NCBI GenBank assembly: GCA_040755975.1
Contig: JBFLZY010000005.1
Span: 1-64,000 of the forward strand
Source: JAIMBK01 sp040755975
GTDB lineage: Bacteria > Bacillota > Desulfotomaculia > Desulfotomaculales > Nap2-2B
Length of the DNA: 64,000 nt
Direction of reading: 5' to 3'
Shown here: positions 35,297 through 44,388 of the stretch, in pieces
Numbering within the stretch: position 1 is the first letter of the stretch
How the letters are laid out: each line of letters begins with the position of its first letter
The notes under the pieces: model-generated
Seen by the model: the letters and a program-made list of their open reading frames with translations, nothing else
Databases searched by the model: none
What the model was told of the DNA's origin: nothing
Translations under genes and position numbers: made by a program

Positions 35297-36220
35297 TTAA
35301 TCTTCCCCTCCGCTAAGCAGGTACAGAATAGCCATCCGGACCGCTACCCCGTTGGTAACTTGCTCGTTAATTACCGATCGGGCATGTTCGGTTATTTCGG
35401 CGCTGATCTCTACCCCCCGGTTAACCGGCCCGGGGTGCATGATCAGAGCATCCGGCTTGGCCAGAGACAGCCTTTCGGGAGTCAAACAATAAAGGCGGCT
35501 GTATTCCCGTAAACTCGGGAAAAAAGCCGCCTTTTGCCTTTCCAGCTGGATGCGCAACATCATAACGACGTCCGCTCCTGACAGCGCTTCTTCCATGCTG
35601 TGGTGGACACTTACGCCCATCCGTTCCACATCCTTCGGAATCAAGGTCGCCGGGCCGCAAACCGCCACTTTCGCGCCCATTTTTCGAAAGCCCCAGATAT
35701 TGGACCGGGCTACCCGGCTATGCAAAATGTCCCCGACGATGACCACCTTGATCCCCTTTAAGTTGCCTCTTTTTTCTTTAACAGTAAACAGGTCCAGGAG
35801 CGCCTGGGTAGGGTGTTCATGGGCGCCGTCTCCTGCGTTTACCACCGCGGCGGCAATTGTGTTGGCCAGCAAATGCGCCGCCCCGGCCAGCGGGTGGCGG
35901 AGCACAACCACGTCTGCCCCGAGAGCCTCGATGGTGCGGGCGGTATCCTTTAAACTTTCCCCTTTAACGACACTGCTGGCGGAAGCGGAAATATTTATGC
36001 AATCGGCGCTTAAGTACTTGGCGGCCAGTTCGAAGGAAACACGCGTGCGGGTGCTGGGCTCGTAAAAAACGTTGATGACCGTGCGTCCGCGCAAAGCGGG
36101 CACCTTTTTAATGGGCCGGGAAAGAATTTCCTTCATCCGGGCCGACGTATCCAGGATGAGTTCGATTTCTTCGGTTGTGATCGTCGCCAGTCCCAGCAGA
36201 TCTTTTCCTTGTGGTCTCAT
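35297..36220 (-). CDS. pyrB: Aspartate carbamoyltransferase, catalytic chain
   Basis: The 307-residue enzyme joins carbamoyl phosphate to aspartate. The carbamoyl-phosphate loop YEPSTRTRVSFE and HPTQALLDL are intact, with the RVQLER-type region changed to RIQLERQ. The ATG at 36220 sits after GGAGGTAGCG. A longer frame reaching 36337 has no ribosome site and is GC-rich junk in composition. No pyrI regulatory chain is present, as usual in Firmicutes. Confidence 0.96.
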   Translation of the reverse strand: MRPQGKDLLGLATITTEEIELILDTSARMKEILSRPIKKVPALRGRTVINVFYEPSTRTRVSFELAAKYLSADCINISASASSVVKGESLKDTARTIEALGADVVVLRHPLAGAAHLLANTIAAAVVNAGDGAHEHPTQALLDLFTVKEKRGNLKGIKVVIVGDILHSRVARSNIWGFRKMGAKVAVCGPATLIPKDVERMGVSVHHSMEEALSGADVVMMLRIQLERQKAAFFPSLREYSRLYCLTPERLSLAKPDALIMHPGPVNRGVEISAEITEHARSVINEQVTNGVAVRMAILYLLSGGED

Positions 36221-36355
36221 CGCTACCTCCAAAAAACGGTCACCAGCCGTGCCTGCCGTTGCCGTCCGGCGCGGGACGACTGACGGCCGATCCCGCCGGC
36301 CCCCCCGCCCGTGACGCTCCTTGCAAACGAACGGCAAAGCGGGAATTTTCGCACT

Positions 36356-36913
36356 TTAACCGTGGTTCTCCAAAATGAGGACCCTATCCTCGCCGTCGGT
36401 TTCCTGCAGGCGCACCGCCACTACTTCGCGCCGCGCGGTGGGCACGTTTTTTCCTACGTAGTCGGCGCGAATGGGCAACTCCCGGTGCCCCCGGTCAATG
36501 AGCACGGCCAGCTGAATCAACCTCGGCCGCCCCAGGTCGATAATGGCGTCCAGGGCCGCGCGCACCGTACGCCCCGTATAGATAACGTCGTCAACCAGGA
36601 CTATCTTTTTATTCTCAACCGGAAAAGGAACTTCGGTTTTGTGCAGCAACGGCTGGTGGCTCAAGGTGGTAAGGTCGTCCCGGTAGAGGGTGATATCCAG
36701 GATTCCCACGGAAACGGATTTGCCCTCGATCTCTTTTATGTAACCGGACAACCGCCTGGCCAGCGGAACGCCTCTGCGTTGAATACCGATCAAGGCCAGA
36801 TTTTCCGTTCCTTTATTGCGCTCCACAATTTCGTGAGCAATTCTCACCAGGGCCCGGCGGATCCCTTCCGCATCGAGGATCTGGGCTTTCTGGCGCAAGC
36901 ACTTTTCGCTCAT
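36356..36913 (-). CDS. pyrR: PyrR bifunctional regulator/uracil phosphoribosyltransferase
   Basis: The 185-residue PRTase-fold protein has the PRPP loop VLVDDVIYTGRTVRAALDA near residue 98. In the UMP-bound state PyrR binds the pyr leader RNA and favours termination; it also has weak UPRT activity. ATG follows AAGGTGATC. It is the first gene of the operon and its own leader carries a recognisable PyrR target, so it is autoregulated. Confidence 0.96.
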   Translation of the reverse strand: MSEKCLRQKAQILDAEGIRRALVRIAHEIVERNKGTENLALIGIQRRGVPLARRLSGYIKEIEGKSVSVGILDITLYRDDLTTLSHQPLLHKTEVPFPVENKKIVLVDDVIYTGRTVRAALDAIIDLGRPRLIQLAVLIDRGHRELPIRADYVGKNVPTARREVVAVRLQETDGEDRVLILENHG

Positions 36914-36930
36914 TGATTGATCACCTTAGC

Positions 36931-36962
36931 AAAAATGCCTGCTTACACCGGTAAGCAGGCAT
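36931..36962 (-). terminator. PyrR-controlled attenuator terminator in the pyr leader
   Basis: ATGCCTGCTTAC (36935-36946) pairs perfectly with GTAAGCAGGCAT (36951-36962) around a four-base loop. On the minus strand it is followed by TTTTT, 18 bases before the pyrR start. Its 5' arm contains CTTACCGG, the exact complement of CCGGTAAG in the upstream PyrR-binding loop. The antiterminator and terminator are therefore mutually exclusive. Confidence 0.93.
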
Positions 36963-36993
36963 AGTATAGCCATCCTTTTAGCTTTCCTATGTT

Positions 36994-37014
36994 CCTTACC
37001 GGCCTCGCTGGACC
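36994..37014 (-). promoter_or_regulatory. PyrR-binding loop (anti-antiterminator) in the pyr leader
   Basis: On the minus strand the RNA reads GGTCCAGCGAGGCCGGTAAGG, which fits the Bacillus PyrR target pattern (UCCAG-n-GAGGCU/C..AAGG). Its 3' arm (36995-37002) can instead pair with the attenuator 5' arm (36948-36955). PyrR with UMP would stabilise this loop and so permit termination. Confidence 0.88.
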
Positions 37015-37040
37015 GGGTTTAAAGGATTTATTTCAGATAA

Positions 37041-37069
37041 AGATTATCAAAAACCGCCCCGGGTGTCAA
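37041..37069 (-). promoter_or_regulatory. Sigma-A-type promoter of the pyr operon
   Basis: On the minus strand TTGACA (37064-37069) is followed after exactly 17 bases by TAATCT (37041-37046). Transcription would begin near 37034, giving a leader of about 120 nt that includes the PyrR loop and attenuator. Confidence 0.82.
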
Positions 37070-37091
37070 GGGAATTTTTCTTGAATTTTTC

Positions 37092-37121
37092 TTGACAGAA
37101 GCAGTTTTAACAAACTAAAAT
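37092..37121 (+). promoter_or_regulatory. Divergent promoter for the regulator/radical SAM genes
   Basis: TTGACA at 37092-37097 and TAAAAT at 37116-37121 are 18 bases apart on the plus strand. They lie back to back with the pyr promoter and about 95 bases before the GTG at 37217. Confidence 0.6.
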
Positions 37122-37216
37122 TTATATACATAATACATTCTAAATCAAATTAATGTGATGTAGATAACAATTTGGCCTTTGTAGGTATAAAATACAAAGC
37201 AGGAGGGAGGGGGAGA

Positions 37217-37912
37217 GTGACTTTAACCAGGCGGCGGAAAGAATTTTTGGCCAAAATTATGAAAATATACGCCAGGACTGGTGAACCTGTCCATTACGCA
37301 ACGGTCGCCCAATCCTTAGGAGTCAGCAAGTGGACCGCTTACGATGTTCTCCGGGAGTTGGAGAAAGAAGGCCTTTTAATTATGGAATACGCCATCAACC
37401 GGGAGGAGCGCTTTCCCGGGCGTTCACAGGTTTTATTCCGGCCAACCCCGGTGGCCGTGCGGATGTTAGAAATCGGGCAGGTCGAAAATCTGCCCGGTGA
37501 AGATTGGCTGCTGGTTAAAAAACGGCTGCTGGGCATCCTTGACAACATTAAGAACCTGGATCCCAAAAAAATCATTGATGAATTGCTCGAAGAAATGCAT
37601 ACTATCGAAAAACCGATTACCTACAGTGCATACACCATCGCCTTGCTGACCGCCTACCTGTCCTCCCTGGGCAACCGGGGAATTCAGCTGATGGAAAGCT
37701 ACCTCCACCTCGCTCCCAGGCCGGAATTAATTCTGAGTCTGTTTGCCGGCACGGTATTGGGGGTGGCCATTAAAAGCATGAAAGAGGCAATGACCGCAAA
37801 ATTAGCCACAAAAATTGAGATCTTCCAAAAACACGTTTCCGAATTTAGCAGAAACGAAAGAAAGCTCCTGGTCAGTTTCCTCGGGGAAACCTTGCAACGG
37901 GCAACAGTATAA
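37217..37912 (+). CDS. Winged-helix transcriptional regulator
   Basis: The 231-residue protein has an N-terminal helix-turn-helix (VHYATVAQSLGVSKWTAYDVLRE..., about residues 22-45) and wing, as in HrcA/MarR-like winged helices. An all-helical C-terminal domain of unknown ligand follows. GTG at 37217 follows a long GGAGGGAGGGGGAG stretch; the in-frame upstream extension is not supported. It lies 197 bases before the radical SAM start and is likely co-transcribed with it. I cannot name the family or its signal. Confidence 0.72.
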   Translation: MTLTRRRKEFLAKIMKIYARTGEPVHYATVAQSLGVSKWTAYDVLRELEKEGLLIMEYAINREERFPGRSQVLFRPTPVAVRMLEIGQVENLPGEDWLLVKKRLLGILDNIKNLDPKKIIDELLEEMHTIEKPITYSAYTIALLTAYLSSLGNRGIQLMESYLHLAPRPELILSLFAGTVLGVAIKSMKEAMTAKLATKIEIFQKHVSEFSRNERKLLVSFLGETLQRATV

Positions 37913-38109
37913 ATTTTTGCATATTTATTTGGTCTTTTGGGTACGCTGATCGCAACAAAAAATGGTTGCGCAGTAAATCTTGGGAGGTGGGACCAAGATG
38001 GATAAATGATCGTTTTATATTAAGTATTCAACAGGAAGCACGCGGTACGTGGCGGCATTACCGGAAGGTTTATTTTGCCCATCGAAAAAAACTTCAGGGA
38101 GGGAAAATC

Positions 38110-39492
38110 ATGCGCAGGGCACCGTTTAATCTCTTTCACGCCCGGAACTTCCTGGCCGCACAAATTTTATTCCGCATCATCGCTTACCTGGAGAAAAATC
38201 CGGAAGTTAACTTCCCCAGGCTCTTAGCTATCGCCAGAAAAATAGCTGTTTTACAAAAACACAAGGAACAGGTAGACCGGGTCGCCGCAGTTTACCGGGA
38301 GAACCAGGCCATCCGCAGGTACGTTAACCACCTGCTGACAAACATCCATCCGAATGTGAAAAAACGCCTGGGTCATAACTGGTTCATCAGTGCCATGCTG
38401 CTGGGGATTCCTTACCGGCAAAGCCTGGCTTCCAAAATTGGCGTCCACATCCCCAATTTCATCCTGGTCGATCCAACCAGTGCCTGCAATTTGGGCTGCG
38501 CAGGCTGTTGGGCCGGGAAATATTCCCAGAAGAACGCGCTGAGTTTTGAACGGCTGGACCGTCTTTTTGCGGAAGCAAAAGACCTGGGTATCTATTGGAT
38601 TGTCTTCTCGGGCGGGGAACCGCTTTGCTACCCCCACCTGTTTGATTTGCTGGCCAGGCACAACGATATGGCCTTCATGTCCTTTACCAACGGAACACTG
38701 ATCAACGCGAAGATCGCCGATAAAATAATCGCAGTGGGCAACTTTACCCCGGCCATCAGCCTGGAAGGATGGAAAGAGACCACCGACGCCCGCCGGGGAG
38801 CCGGAACTTTTGACAAAATAACGCGGGCCATGGATTTATTGAAAGAAAGAGGAGCGGTTTTCGGGGTATCAATCACCATCACCCGGCATAACGTCGAGGA
38901 GGTAACCAGCGACGAATTTATCGATTTTCTGGTTGACAAGGGCGCCGTTTACGGCTGGACTTTTCATTACATCCCCATCGGACGCAATCCCGACGTCGAT
39001 CTAATGGTTACGCCGGAACAGAGGGCTTACCTGGCCGAACGCATCCCGTACATCAGGACCCACAAGCCGATCCAGATTGCCGACTTCTGGAACGACGGCG
39101 AACTGGTGGGAGGCTGCATTTCCGGGGGACGCAGTTACTTCCATATTACCGCCAGGGGTGACGTGGAACCCTGCGCTTTCGTCCACTTCGCCCTGGATAA
39201 CATCAACGAGAAAAGCTTGCTGGAAGTATTGGATTCACCTCTGTTTAAGGCTTTTCAGAAACGGCAACCCTTCCATCCCAACTTGCTGTGCCCCTGCCCG
39301 GTTATTGACGTTCCGCAGGCGCTCCGGGAGATCGTCCGCGAGACCGGCGCCCGCCCCACCCACGAGGGTGCGGAAACCGTCCTGGAAGGAACCATTGCCC
39401 GCTTCCTGGACCGCCGCTCCACAGAATGGGGCAAGGTGGCCGACGACATCTGGGCGGCGCAGCACGGGACAAAAAAGGCGGAAGGGTTTTAA
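38110..39492 (+). CDS. Radical SAM protein with SPASM-like C-terminus
   Basis: The 460-residue enzyme has the cluster motif CNLGCAGC (CxxxCxxC, near residue 128), FSGGEPL for SAM binding and SLEGWKETTDARRGAGTF. Further cysteines stand at GGCISGG, EPCAF and LLCPCP, as for an auxiliary Fe-S cluster. The N-terminal 115 residues are helical. ATG at 38110 follows GGGAGGG; the longer frame to 37966 lacks a site. Substrate unknown. The upstream winged-helix protein may control it. A strong terminator follows at 39534. Confidence 0.88.
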   Translation: MRRAPFNLFHARNFLAAQILFRIIAYLEKNPEVNFPRLLAIARKIAVLQKHKEQVDRVAAVYRENQAIRRYVNHLLTNIHPNVKKRLGHNWFISAMLLGIPYRQSLASKIGVHIPNFILVDPTSACNLGCAGCWAGKYSQKNALSFERLDRLFAEAKDLGIYWIVFSGGEPLCYPHLFDLLARHNDMAFMSFTNGTLINAKIADKIIAVGNFTPAISLEGWKETTDARRGAGTFDKITRAMDLLKERGAVFGVSITITRHNVEEVTSDEFIDFLVDKGAVYGWTFHYIPIGRNPDVDLMVTPEQRAYLAERIPYIRTHKPIQIADFWNDGELVGGCISGGRSYFHITARGDVEPCAFVHFALDNINEKSLLEVLDSPLFKAFQKRQPFHPNLLCPCPVIDVPQALREIVRETGARPTHEGAETVLEGTIARFLDRRSTEWGKVADDIWAAQHGTKKAEGF

Positions 39493-39533
39493 TGGCACCG
39501 GCGGACAAAGAAAACTTGCCAAAGCAGCGATTC

Positions 39534-39574
39534 AAAAACCGGGGGGCTTCTTTTTAGAGACCCCCCGGTTTTTT
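39534..39574 (+). terminator. Strong Rho-independent terminator after the radical SAM gene
   Basis: AAAAACCGGGGGG (39534-39546) pairs with CCCCCCGGTTTTT (39561-39573), giving 13 base pairs with the T-run as part of the 3' arm. It begins 42 bases after the stop. Confidence 0.92.
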
Positions 39575-39659
39575 CATCAATCCTCAACATTTTTCCCTTG
39601 TCTATCCTTCCAGGTTATATTAAAATTGTTTCGTAAATATGCCCGCCGGGAGGAAGACC

Positions 39660-41015
39660 ATGGCAACCATCGCACCAATAAAGGGATTGCGCTATGCAGC
39701 CAAGGCCGGTCCAATGAACCGTCTCGTCACCCCCCCCTACGACGTTATTGATCAGGACGCGCAGGATAAGTATTACCGCCGCCACCCCTACAACATTATT
39801 CGCCTGGAATACGGGAAAATTTACCCTGCCGACGACGAACAAAATAACCGGTACACGCGGGCGGCGGCGGATTTTAAAACCTGGCAACAAGCAGGTATTC
39901 TGGTAAGGGAGCCGGTTCCGGCCCTGTACCGCTACGAACAAAAGTTTACCCACGCCGGCCAATTAAAAACCCGCCGGGGTTTAATCTGCGGCGTAAAGCT
40001 GGAACCCTACGAAAAAGGGGTAGTCCTGCCCCACGAAGAAACCCTGCCCAAACACAAGGCCGACCGTTTGGCTCTAATGCTTGCCTGCCGGGCTAATTTC
40101 AGCCCTATTTTTGGTCTCTTCGCCGATCAGGAAAAAATTGTGGAACAAGATCTGGCAAACGCCGGCAAGCGTTCTCCGGACGTTTCCTTCACCGACGAAA
40201 ACGGTCAGCAGCATGATTTATGGGTAATCACGGAGCCGGAAACAATTACCCGGGTGCAGCAGGCCATGACCAGTAAACGCATTTACATAGCCGACGGCCA
40301 CCACCGTTACGAAACCGCTCTTCACTATCGAAACGAACGCCGGGAACAAGAAAAAATCATTAATGAATGGGAACAGCCCTACGACTATGTCTTGATGACC
40401 CTGGTCAACCTTTACGACCCTGGTCTGGTGATCCTGCCCACCCACCGGCTGGTCCGCAACGTGCCGGACCTGGACATGGGAAGACTGCTCGCCGGCATAG
40501 AAGAAAATTTCCGGATAGAAACTTTTTCGTTGCCCGCGGACTTGCAAGCGTTCCGGAAAACACTGCAAGAACGGGGGAAAGTCATCCCCAACGCGTCCGG
40601 AAAATCTTCCGGACCGGCCCGCCGCCCCCATGCCTTTGGCCTGTACGGCGGAGGCGAAACGATCCACATATTGACTTTGAAGGAAGCAACTGCTCCGGAT
40701 CAACGAAACGGCGACAAGCACTCCCCCGCCCGGCAAGATCTGGATGTCACCGTGCTGCACACTTTAATCCTGGATAAGCTTCTGGGCATCGGGGAAGAAC
40801 AGTTAGCCGGGGAAGGTCACGTAGCATATACCAGGGAAGAGGAAAAAGCACTGGCGGCGGTGGCCGACGGCCGGTATCAGCTGGCGTTTTTCCTGAACCC
40901 CCCAATGGTGGAAGAGGTTATTGCAGTGGCCGCCCGGGGGGAGAAAATGCCTCAAAAATCTACTTATTTTTACCCGAAGCTGATCACCGGTCTGGTGATT
41001 AACCCCCTGGATTAA
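39660..41015 (+). CDS. DUF1015 family protein
   Basis: The 451-residue product matches the DUF1015 family: early RLVTPPYDVID, HPYNIIRLE, then HEETLPKHKADRL and ADGHHRYETAL. The conserved GHHRY and acidic residues hint at an enzyme, often placed near serine/phosphoserine metabolism in other genomes, but the function is unproven. ATG at 39660 is five bases after CGGGAGG; an ATG at 39639 precedes that site. Its stop abuts that of convergent murJ with no gap. Confidence 0.88.
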   Translation: MATIAPIKGLRYAAKAGPMNRLVTPPYDVIDQDAQDKYYRRHPYNIIRLEYGKIYPADDEQNNRYTRAAADFKTWQQAGILVREPVPALYRYEQKFTHAGQLKTRRGLICGVKLEPYEKGVVLPHEETLPKHKADRLALMLACRANFSPIFGLFADQEKIVEQDLANAGKRSPDVSFTDENGQQHDLWVITEPETITRVQQAMTSKRIYIADGHHRYETALHYRNERREQEKIINEWEQPYDYVLMTLVNLYDPGLVILPTHRLVRNVPDLDMGRLLAGIEENFRIETFSLPADLQAFRKTLQERGKVIPNASGKSSGPARRPHAFGLYGGGETIHILTLKEATAPDQRNGDKHSPARQDLDVTVLHTLILDKLLGIGEEQLAGEGHVAYTREEEKALAAVADGRYQLAFFLNPPMVEEVIAVAARGEKMPQKSTYFYPKLITGLVINPLD

Positions 41016-42620
41016 TTAAGACAAGAAAGGCTTTTTGCGGAGAAGGCCGAAGACGAGCTCCATTTCTTTGACCCTAAACAGCCGGCAGCACAAAGCGTAA
41101 ACCAGAGCGCCGCCGGCAATTAAAACAACGAGGCGCAATCCCTGCAGCACAAAACCCCCCGGTCCGCCGTCCCCGGCAAGGCCCAACCGGATCAGCACAG
41201 CCGTCCAGCCGGCGGCCTCCAGACCGCAAACAGCAAGCCACCGGACTACCACCCCCATGCAAAGGGTGGCCGCCATAATGCGCGCGGTTTCCCGCAACAA
41301 ATGCAGGCCGCCGATGTGCCCCAGACGGCGGCGCAGGAAAATAAACAACAGCAGGCAGGCTAAGACGGCAGCCAGCGAGGAGGCCAGAGCCAACCCCCCG
41401 TGCGCCAGATAACGGACCAGGATGAGGTTTAAGACAACGTTGCTGATTACGGCGGCCACGCCTGTCCACATCGGGGTCACGGTGTCCTGGAGAGCGTAAA
41501 AAGCCCTGTTGAGCAAATCGCGCCAGACCAGAAAAATCAAGCCCGGCGAATAAAAAAACAGCGCGATTGCGGTCATCCAGGTATCGTTGGCGTCAAAAGC
41601 GCCGCGTTGGAAAAGGAACTGGACGAGATCTTGCCTTAAGACGATTAATCCGGCAGTTAAAGGAAGAATCAAAAAAGCCAACAGGGTGGCGCCGCGTCCC
41701 AACGCTCTCCGCAAGCCATCAAGATCGGCAAGCGCCGTTCTCTCGGTCAGCGATGGATACAAAACGGTAATCAGGGGAACGGCAAAGAGCCCCTGCGCAA
41801 TGCCCAAGGCCCGCTGCGCGTAGCTCAGCGCCGAGATGCTCCCTTCCGCCAGGCCGGAGGCCAGCATCCGGTCGACGACTATATTTAACTGGTTGGCCCC
41901 TACGCCCACGATCACCGGTCCGGCCAGCAAAAGCATTCGGCGTAAAGCAGGGTGGCGCCAGTGCCACGTCCAGCGATAGGCAATTCCGTGCCGATACAAC
42001 GCCGGCACCTGGATGAAAAACTGGCTGACCGTAGCCAGCACCGTCGCCCAGGCTACGCCGGCAATACCCCCGAAGGTGCCGGCGAGAAAGATGCCGCCGA
42101 TCATAATCAGGTTGTATGGAATGCCCATTAAGGCCGGCATTGTAAAATGCTGATGAGCATTGAGCACTCCTTGCGCCCAGCCCACCAGCCCCATCAGGAT
42201 CACCATGGGCAGCATTATCCTGACCAGCCCGACAGTTAAAGAAGCCTGAGCGGAGGAAAAGCCGGGGGCCAGTATTTTCACCAGCCACGGGGCCAGCGGC
42301 AAACCGATCAAAACCACCGCCGCAAAAACAACCAGCAGAACGTGAAAAGTTGCCCAGATGATTCCGCCCAAGTCCCCGCGCTTTTCCGGCCGGTGGATAT
42401 ACTCACTGAAAACCGGGATGCCCACGGTGGTGATGGTGCTGCCCACAATCCCGAAAAGGACCGCCGGAATAATCAAGGCCACCAGGTAGGCATCGGTAAC
42501 CGCGCTGGCCCCGAAAACCGCGGCCAGCGCCATTTCCCGGCCAAAACCCAGGATTTTGCTGAAAATTGTCGCTCCCGTCACGATCGCCGTGGCGCGGGCA
42601 ATTTTTCCTCCGTCCAGCAC
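41016..42620 (-). CDS. murJ: MurJ/MviN-type lipid II flippase
   Basis: The 534-residue MOP-superfamily protein has 14 predicted helices. Motifs include FSKILGFGREMALAAVFGAS at the N-terminus and LNRAFYALQDTVTPMWTG near residue 365, both typical of MurJ. It exports lipid II for peptidoglycan synthesis. GTG start after GGGAGG at nine bases. It is transcribed alone, divergent from the CoA-transferase genes. A second flippase paralogue specialised for another polymer cannot be excluded. Confidence 0.9.
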   Translation of the reverse strand: MLDGGKIARATAIVTGATIFSKILGFGREMALAAVFGASAVTDAYLVALIIPAVLFGIVGSTITTVGIPVFSEYIHRPEKRGDLGGIIWATFHVLLVVFAAVVLIGLPLAPWLVKILAPGFSSAQASLTVGLVRIMLPMVILMGLVGWAQGVLNAHQHFTMPALMGIPYNLIMIGGIFLAGTFGGIAGVAWATVLATVSQFFIQVPALYRHGIAYRWTWHWRHPALRRMLLLAGPVIVGVGANQLNIVVDRMLASGLAEGSISALSYAQRALGIAQGLFAVPLITVLYPSLTERTALADLDGLRRALGRGATLLAFLILPLTAGLIVLRQDLVQFLFQRGAFDANDTWMTAIALFFYSPGLIFLVWRDLLNRAFYALQDTVTPMWTGVAAVISNVVLNLILVRYLAHGGLALASSLAAVLACLLLFIFLRRRLGHIGGLHLLRETARIMAATLCMGVVVRWLAVCGLEAAGWTAVLIRLGLAGDGGPGGFVLQGLRLVVLIAGGALVYALCCRLFRVKEMELVFGLLRKKPFLS

Positions 42621-42756
42621 TTTTGCTTTCCTCCCGGTTTATTTTACCTTACCGGATCGTCCTCGACAAGCCGGGGAAAAATTAAACTTCCGGAAGGATT
42701 AATTTCTTCTTTGCAGAATTAGTTTATACATAAGCTAAGGAAAGGGGGAAGACAAA

Positions 42757-43551
42757 ATGCCGGAAAAGTTAACCCCGCTGAGTGAAACCCGGAAATTTTT
42801 TCCAAACGGCAGCACCATCGCCATCGGCGGCCAGTCTGTCTTCTTAAACCCCATGGGTTTAATTAAAGAATTAATCAAAAGCGGCTGCAGCTCCTTAAAG
42901 CTCGTTGCTTCCCCGGTGGGCGGGCTTGGTATAGACCTTTTGATCGGCGCGGACCTGGTTGAGTCTGTAGAGTTCGCCCAAATAAGTTTATGGGAATACG
43001 GTCTGGCCCCCAACATGAGGCGCTACGCAGAAAGCGGCCGGATCAAAACCAGAGAACACGCCTGAACGAGTTTTTTTGCCGGGCTCCAGGCTGGAGCCAT
43101 CGGTTTGCCTTTCCTGCCCGTCCGCGGCCTGATCGGCACCGACTACCTGCGCATCCGCCCGGATTTTAAAGTCATCAAAAATCCTTACGGAGAGGACGAC
43201 CTGGTCGCCATTCCGGCAATCAAGCCGGACTTGCTGCTGATGCACGCTTACAAAGCAGACCCGGCCGGCAACGTGATGACCGACAAGCGGGAAAGCGACC
43301 CCCTGCTGGCCAGGGCGGCAGAGCGCACCATCGCTGCGGTGGAGGAAGTCGTTCCCGCTTTAGAACCGGAGGCAGACAAAATTATTATCCCCGGTATTTA
43401 CATCGACGCCGTCGTGCATTTGCCCGGCGGGGCGAAACCGACGGCCTGCCCGGGATACTACGAAATCAATGACGAAGAGATCCGGCGCTACCTGCAGGCG
43501 GCCAAAACGCCGGAAACTTTCCGCCGGTACCTGGAAGAGCTTCTTGCTTAA
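42757..43551 (+). CDS. CoA-transferase alpha subunit interrupted by an in-frame TGA (possible selenocysteine or nonsense mutation)
   Basis: The frame reads through 264 codons except TGA at 43063-43065 (codon 103). Before it: GGQSVFLNPMGLIKELI and SLWEYGLAPN; after it: GLPFLPVRGLIGTD and IIPGIYIDAVVHLPGG. Both halves match family I CoA-transferase A subunits (glutaconate CoA-transferase type). The TGA stands at the position after REHA, where I expect a cysteine in relatives (EHxC). A hairpin GGCTCCA/TGGAGCC (43082-43098) with loop GGC begins 17 bases downstream, as in bacterial SECIS elements. The second half has no ATG or ribosome site. Partner subunit follows at 43568. A pseudogene or sequencing error remains possible. 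Confidence 0.75.
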
Positions 43552-43567
43552 GCCGGAGGTGAAAAAT

Positions 43568-44296
43568 ATGTCTGAACTGGCCTATACCCCTGAAGAGTTA
43601 ATGGCCGTGCTGATCAGCCGGGAAGTGCGCGACTTCGAGCGGGTCGGAGTAGGTACCATTTCCCCCGTGGTGGCCGCCGGATGCATTCTGGCCCACAACA
43701 CGCACGCCCCCAACGCCACCCTGGCCATCTGGCGGTTCAACGAATACTGGCCCTTTACGGAAGGGATGAAAGAATTATTCGATTACGGCCAACGCGGCAA
43801 GCTTGACTTATTTTTCTTCAGCGGCGCGCAAATCGACCAGTACGGCAACACAAACCTGGTCGCCATCGGGGATTACAACCACCCCAAGGTCAGACTGCCC
43901 GGCGGGGCGGGATCGGGAACCTTGTCTTATACCGTCCCCCGCATTATATTATTCCAGACTAACCACTCCAAACGGACATTCGTTGAAAAAGTAGATTTTA
44001 TCACCGCAACGAATAATCCGCCGCCAAACGTGTACCGCCGGGGGAAATTTACCAAATGCATTACGCCGCTGGCCGTATTAAACTTTGCGGGCGAAAAGCC
44101 CGTATTGGAGGCCGTCAACCCCGGCGCAACGGTGCAGCAGGTAGTGGAGAACACGGGCTTCACCCTGGTCATCCCCGCCCGGGTGCGCACAACCCCGCCG
44201 CCAACCGAAGAAGAATTACAGGTCTTGCGCAATGTTGTGAAAGAAAAGGTGCAAACCGTTTACCCCGAGTTTTGCGCCACCGCTTTTCGTAATTAA
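43568..44296 (+). CDS. CoA-transferase beta subunit (glutaconate CoA-transferase type)
   Basis: The 242-residue subunit pairs with the gene just upstream; family I enzymes move CoA between acyl-CoA and a free acid through a glutamyl thioester. It has VGVGTISPVVAAGCI near residue 25, SGAQIDQYGNTNLVAIGDY near 90 and LPGGAGSG. ATG at 43568 follows CCGGAGGTG, 17 bases after the alpha-subunit stop. It appears intact. If the alpha subunit is truly broken, this chain would lack its partner. Confidence 0.87.
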   Translation: MSELAYTPEELMAVLISREVRDFERVGVGTISPVVAAGCILAHNTHAPNATLAIWRFNEYWPFTEGMKELFDYGQRGKLDLFFFSGAQIDQYGNTNLVAIGDYNHPKVRLPGGAGSGTLSYTVPRIILFQTNHSKRTFVEKVDFITATNNPPPNVYRRGKFTKCITPLAVLNFAGEKPVLEAVNPGATVQQVVENTGFTLVIPARVRTTPPPTEEELQVLRNVVKEKVQTVYPEFCATAFRN

Positions 44297-44388
44297 GGAT
44301 ATTTTCCATAATATACCATATCTTGACTTGCTTCGCAACTGATGATAAAGTTTAATTACGTTAAATTTTTGGGAGGAAGGTAAAAATC

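Noticed and set aside
36221..36337. N-terminal extension of PyrB
   Set aside because: ATG at 36220 has a perfect GGAGG; the extension is absent from the family.
43105..43551. Second half of the CoA-transferase A subunit as an independent gene starting at TTG
   Set aside because: It is in the same frame as the first half, lacks a ribosome site and begins in the middle of a domain; treated as one gene with an internal TGA.
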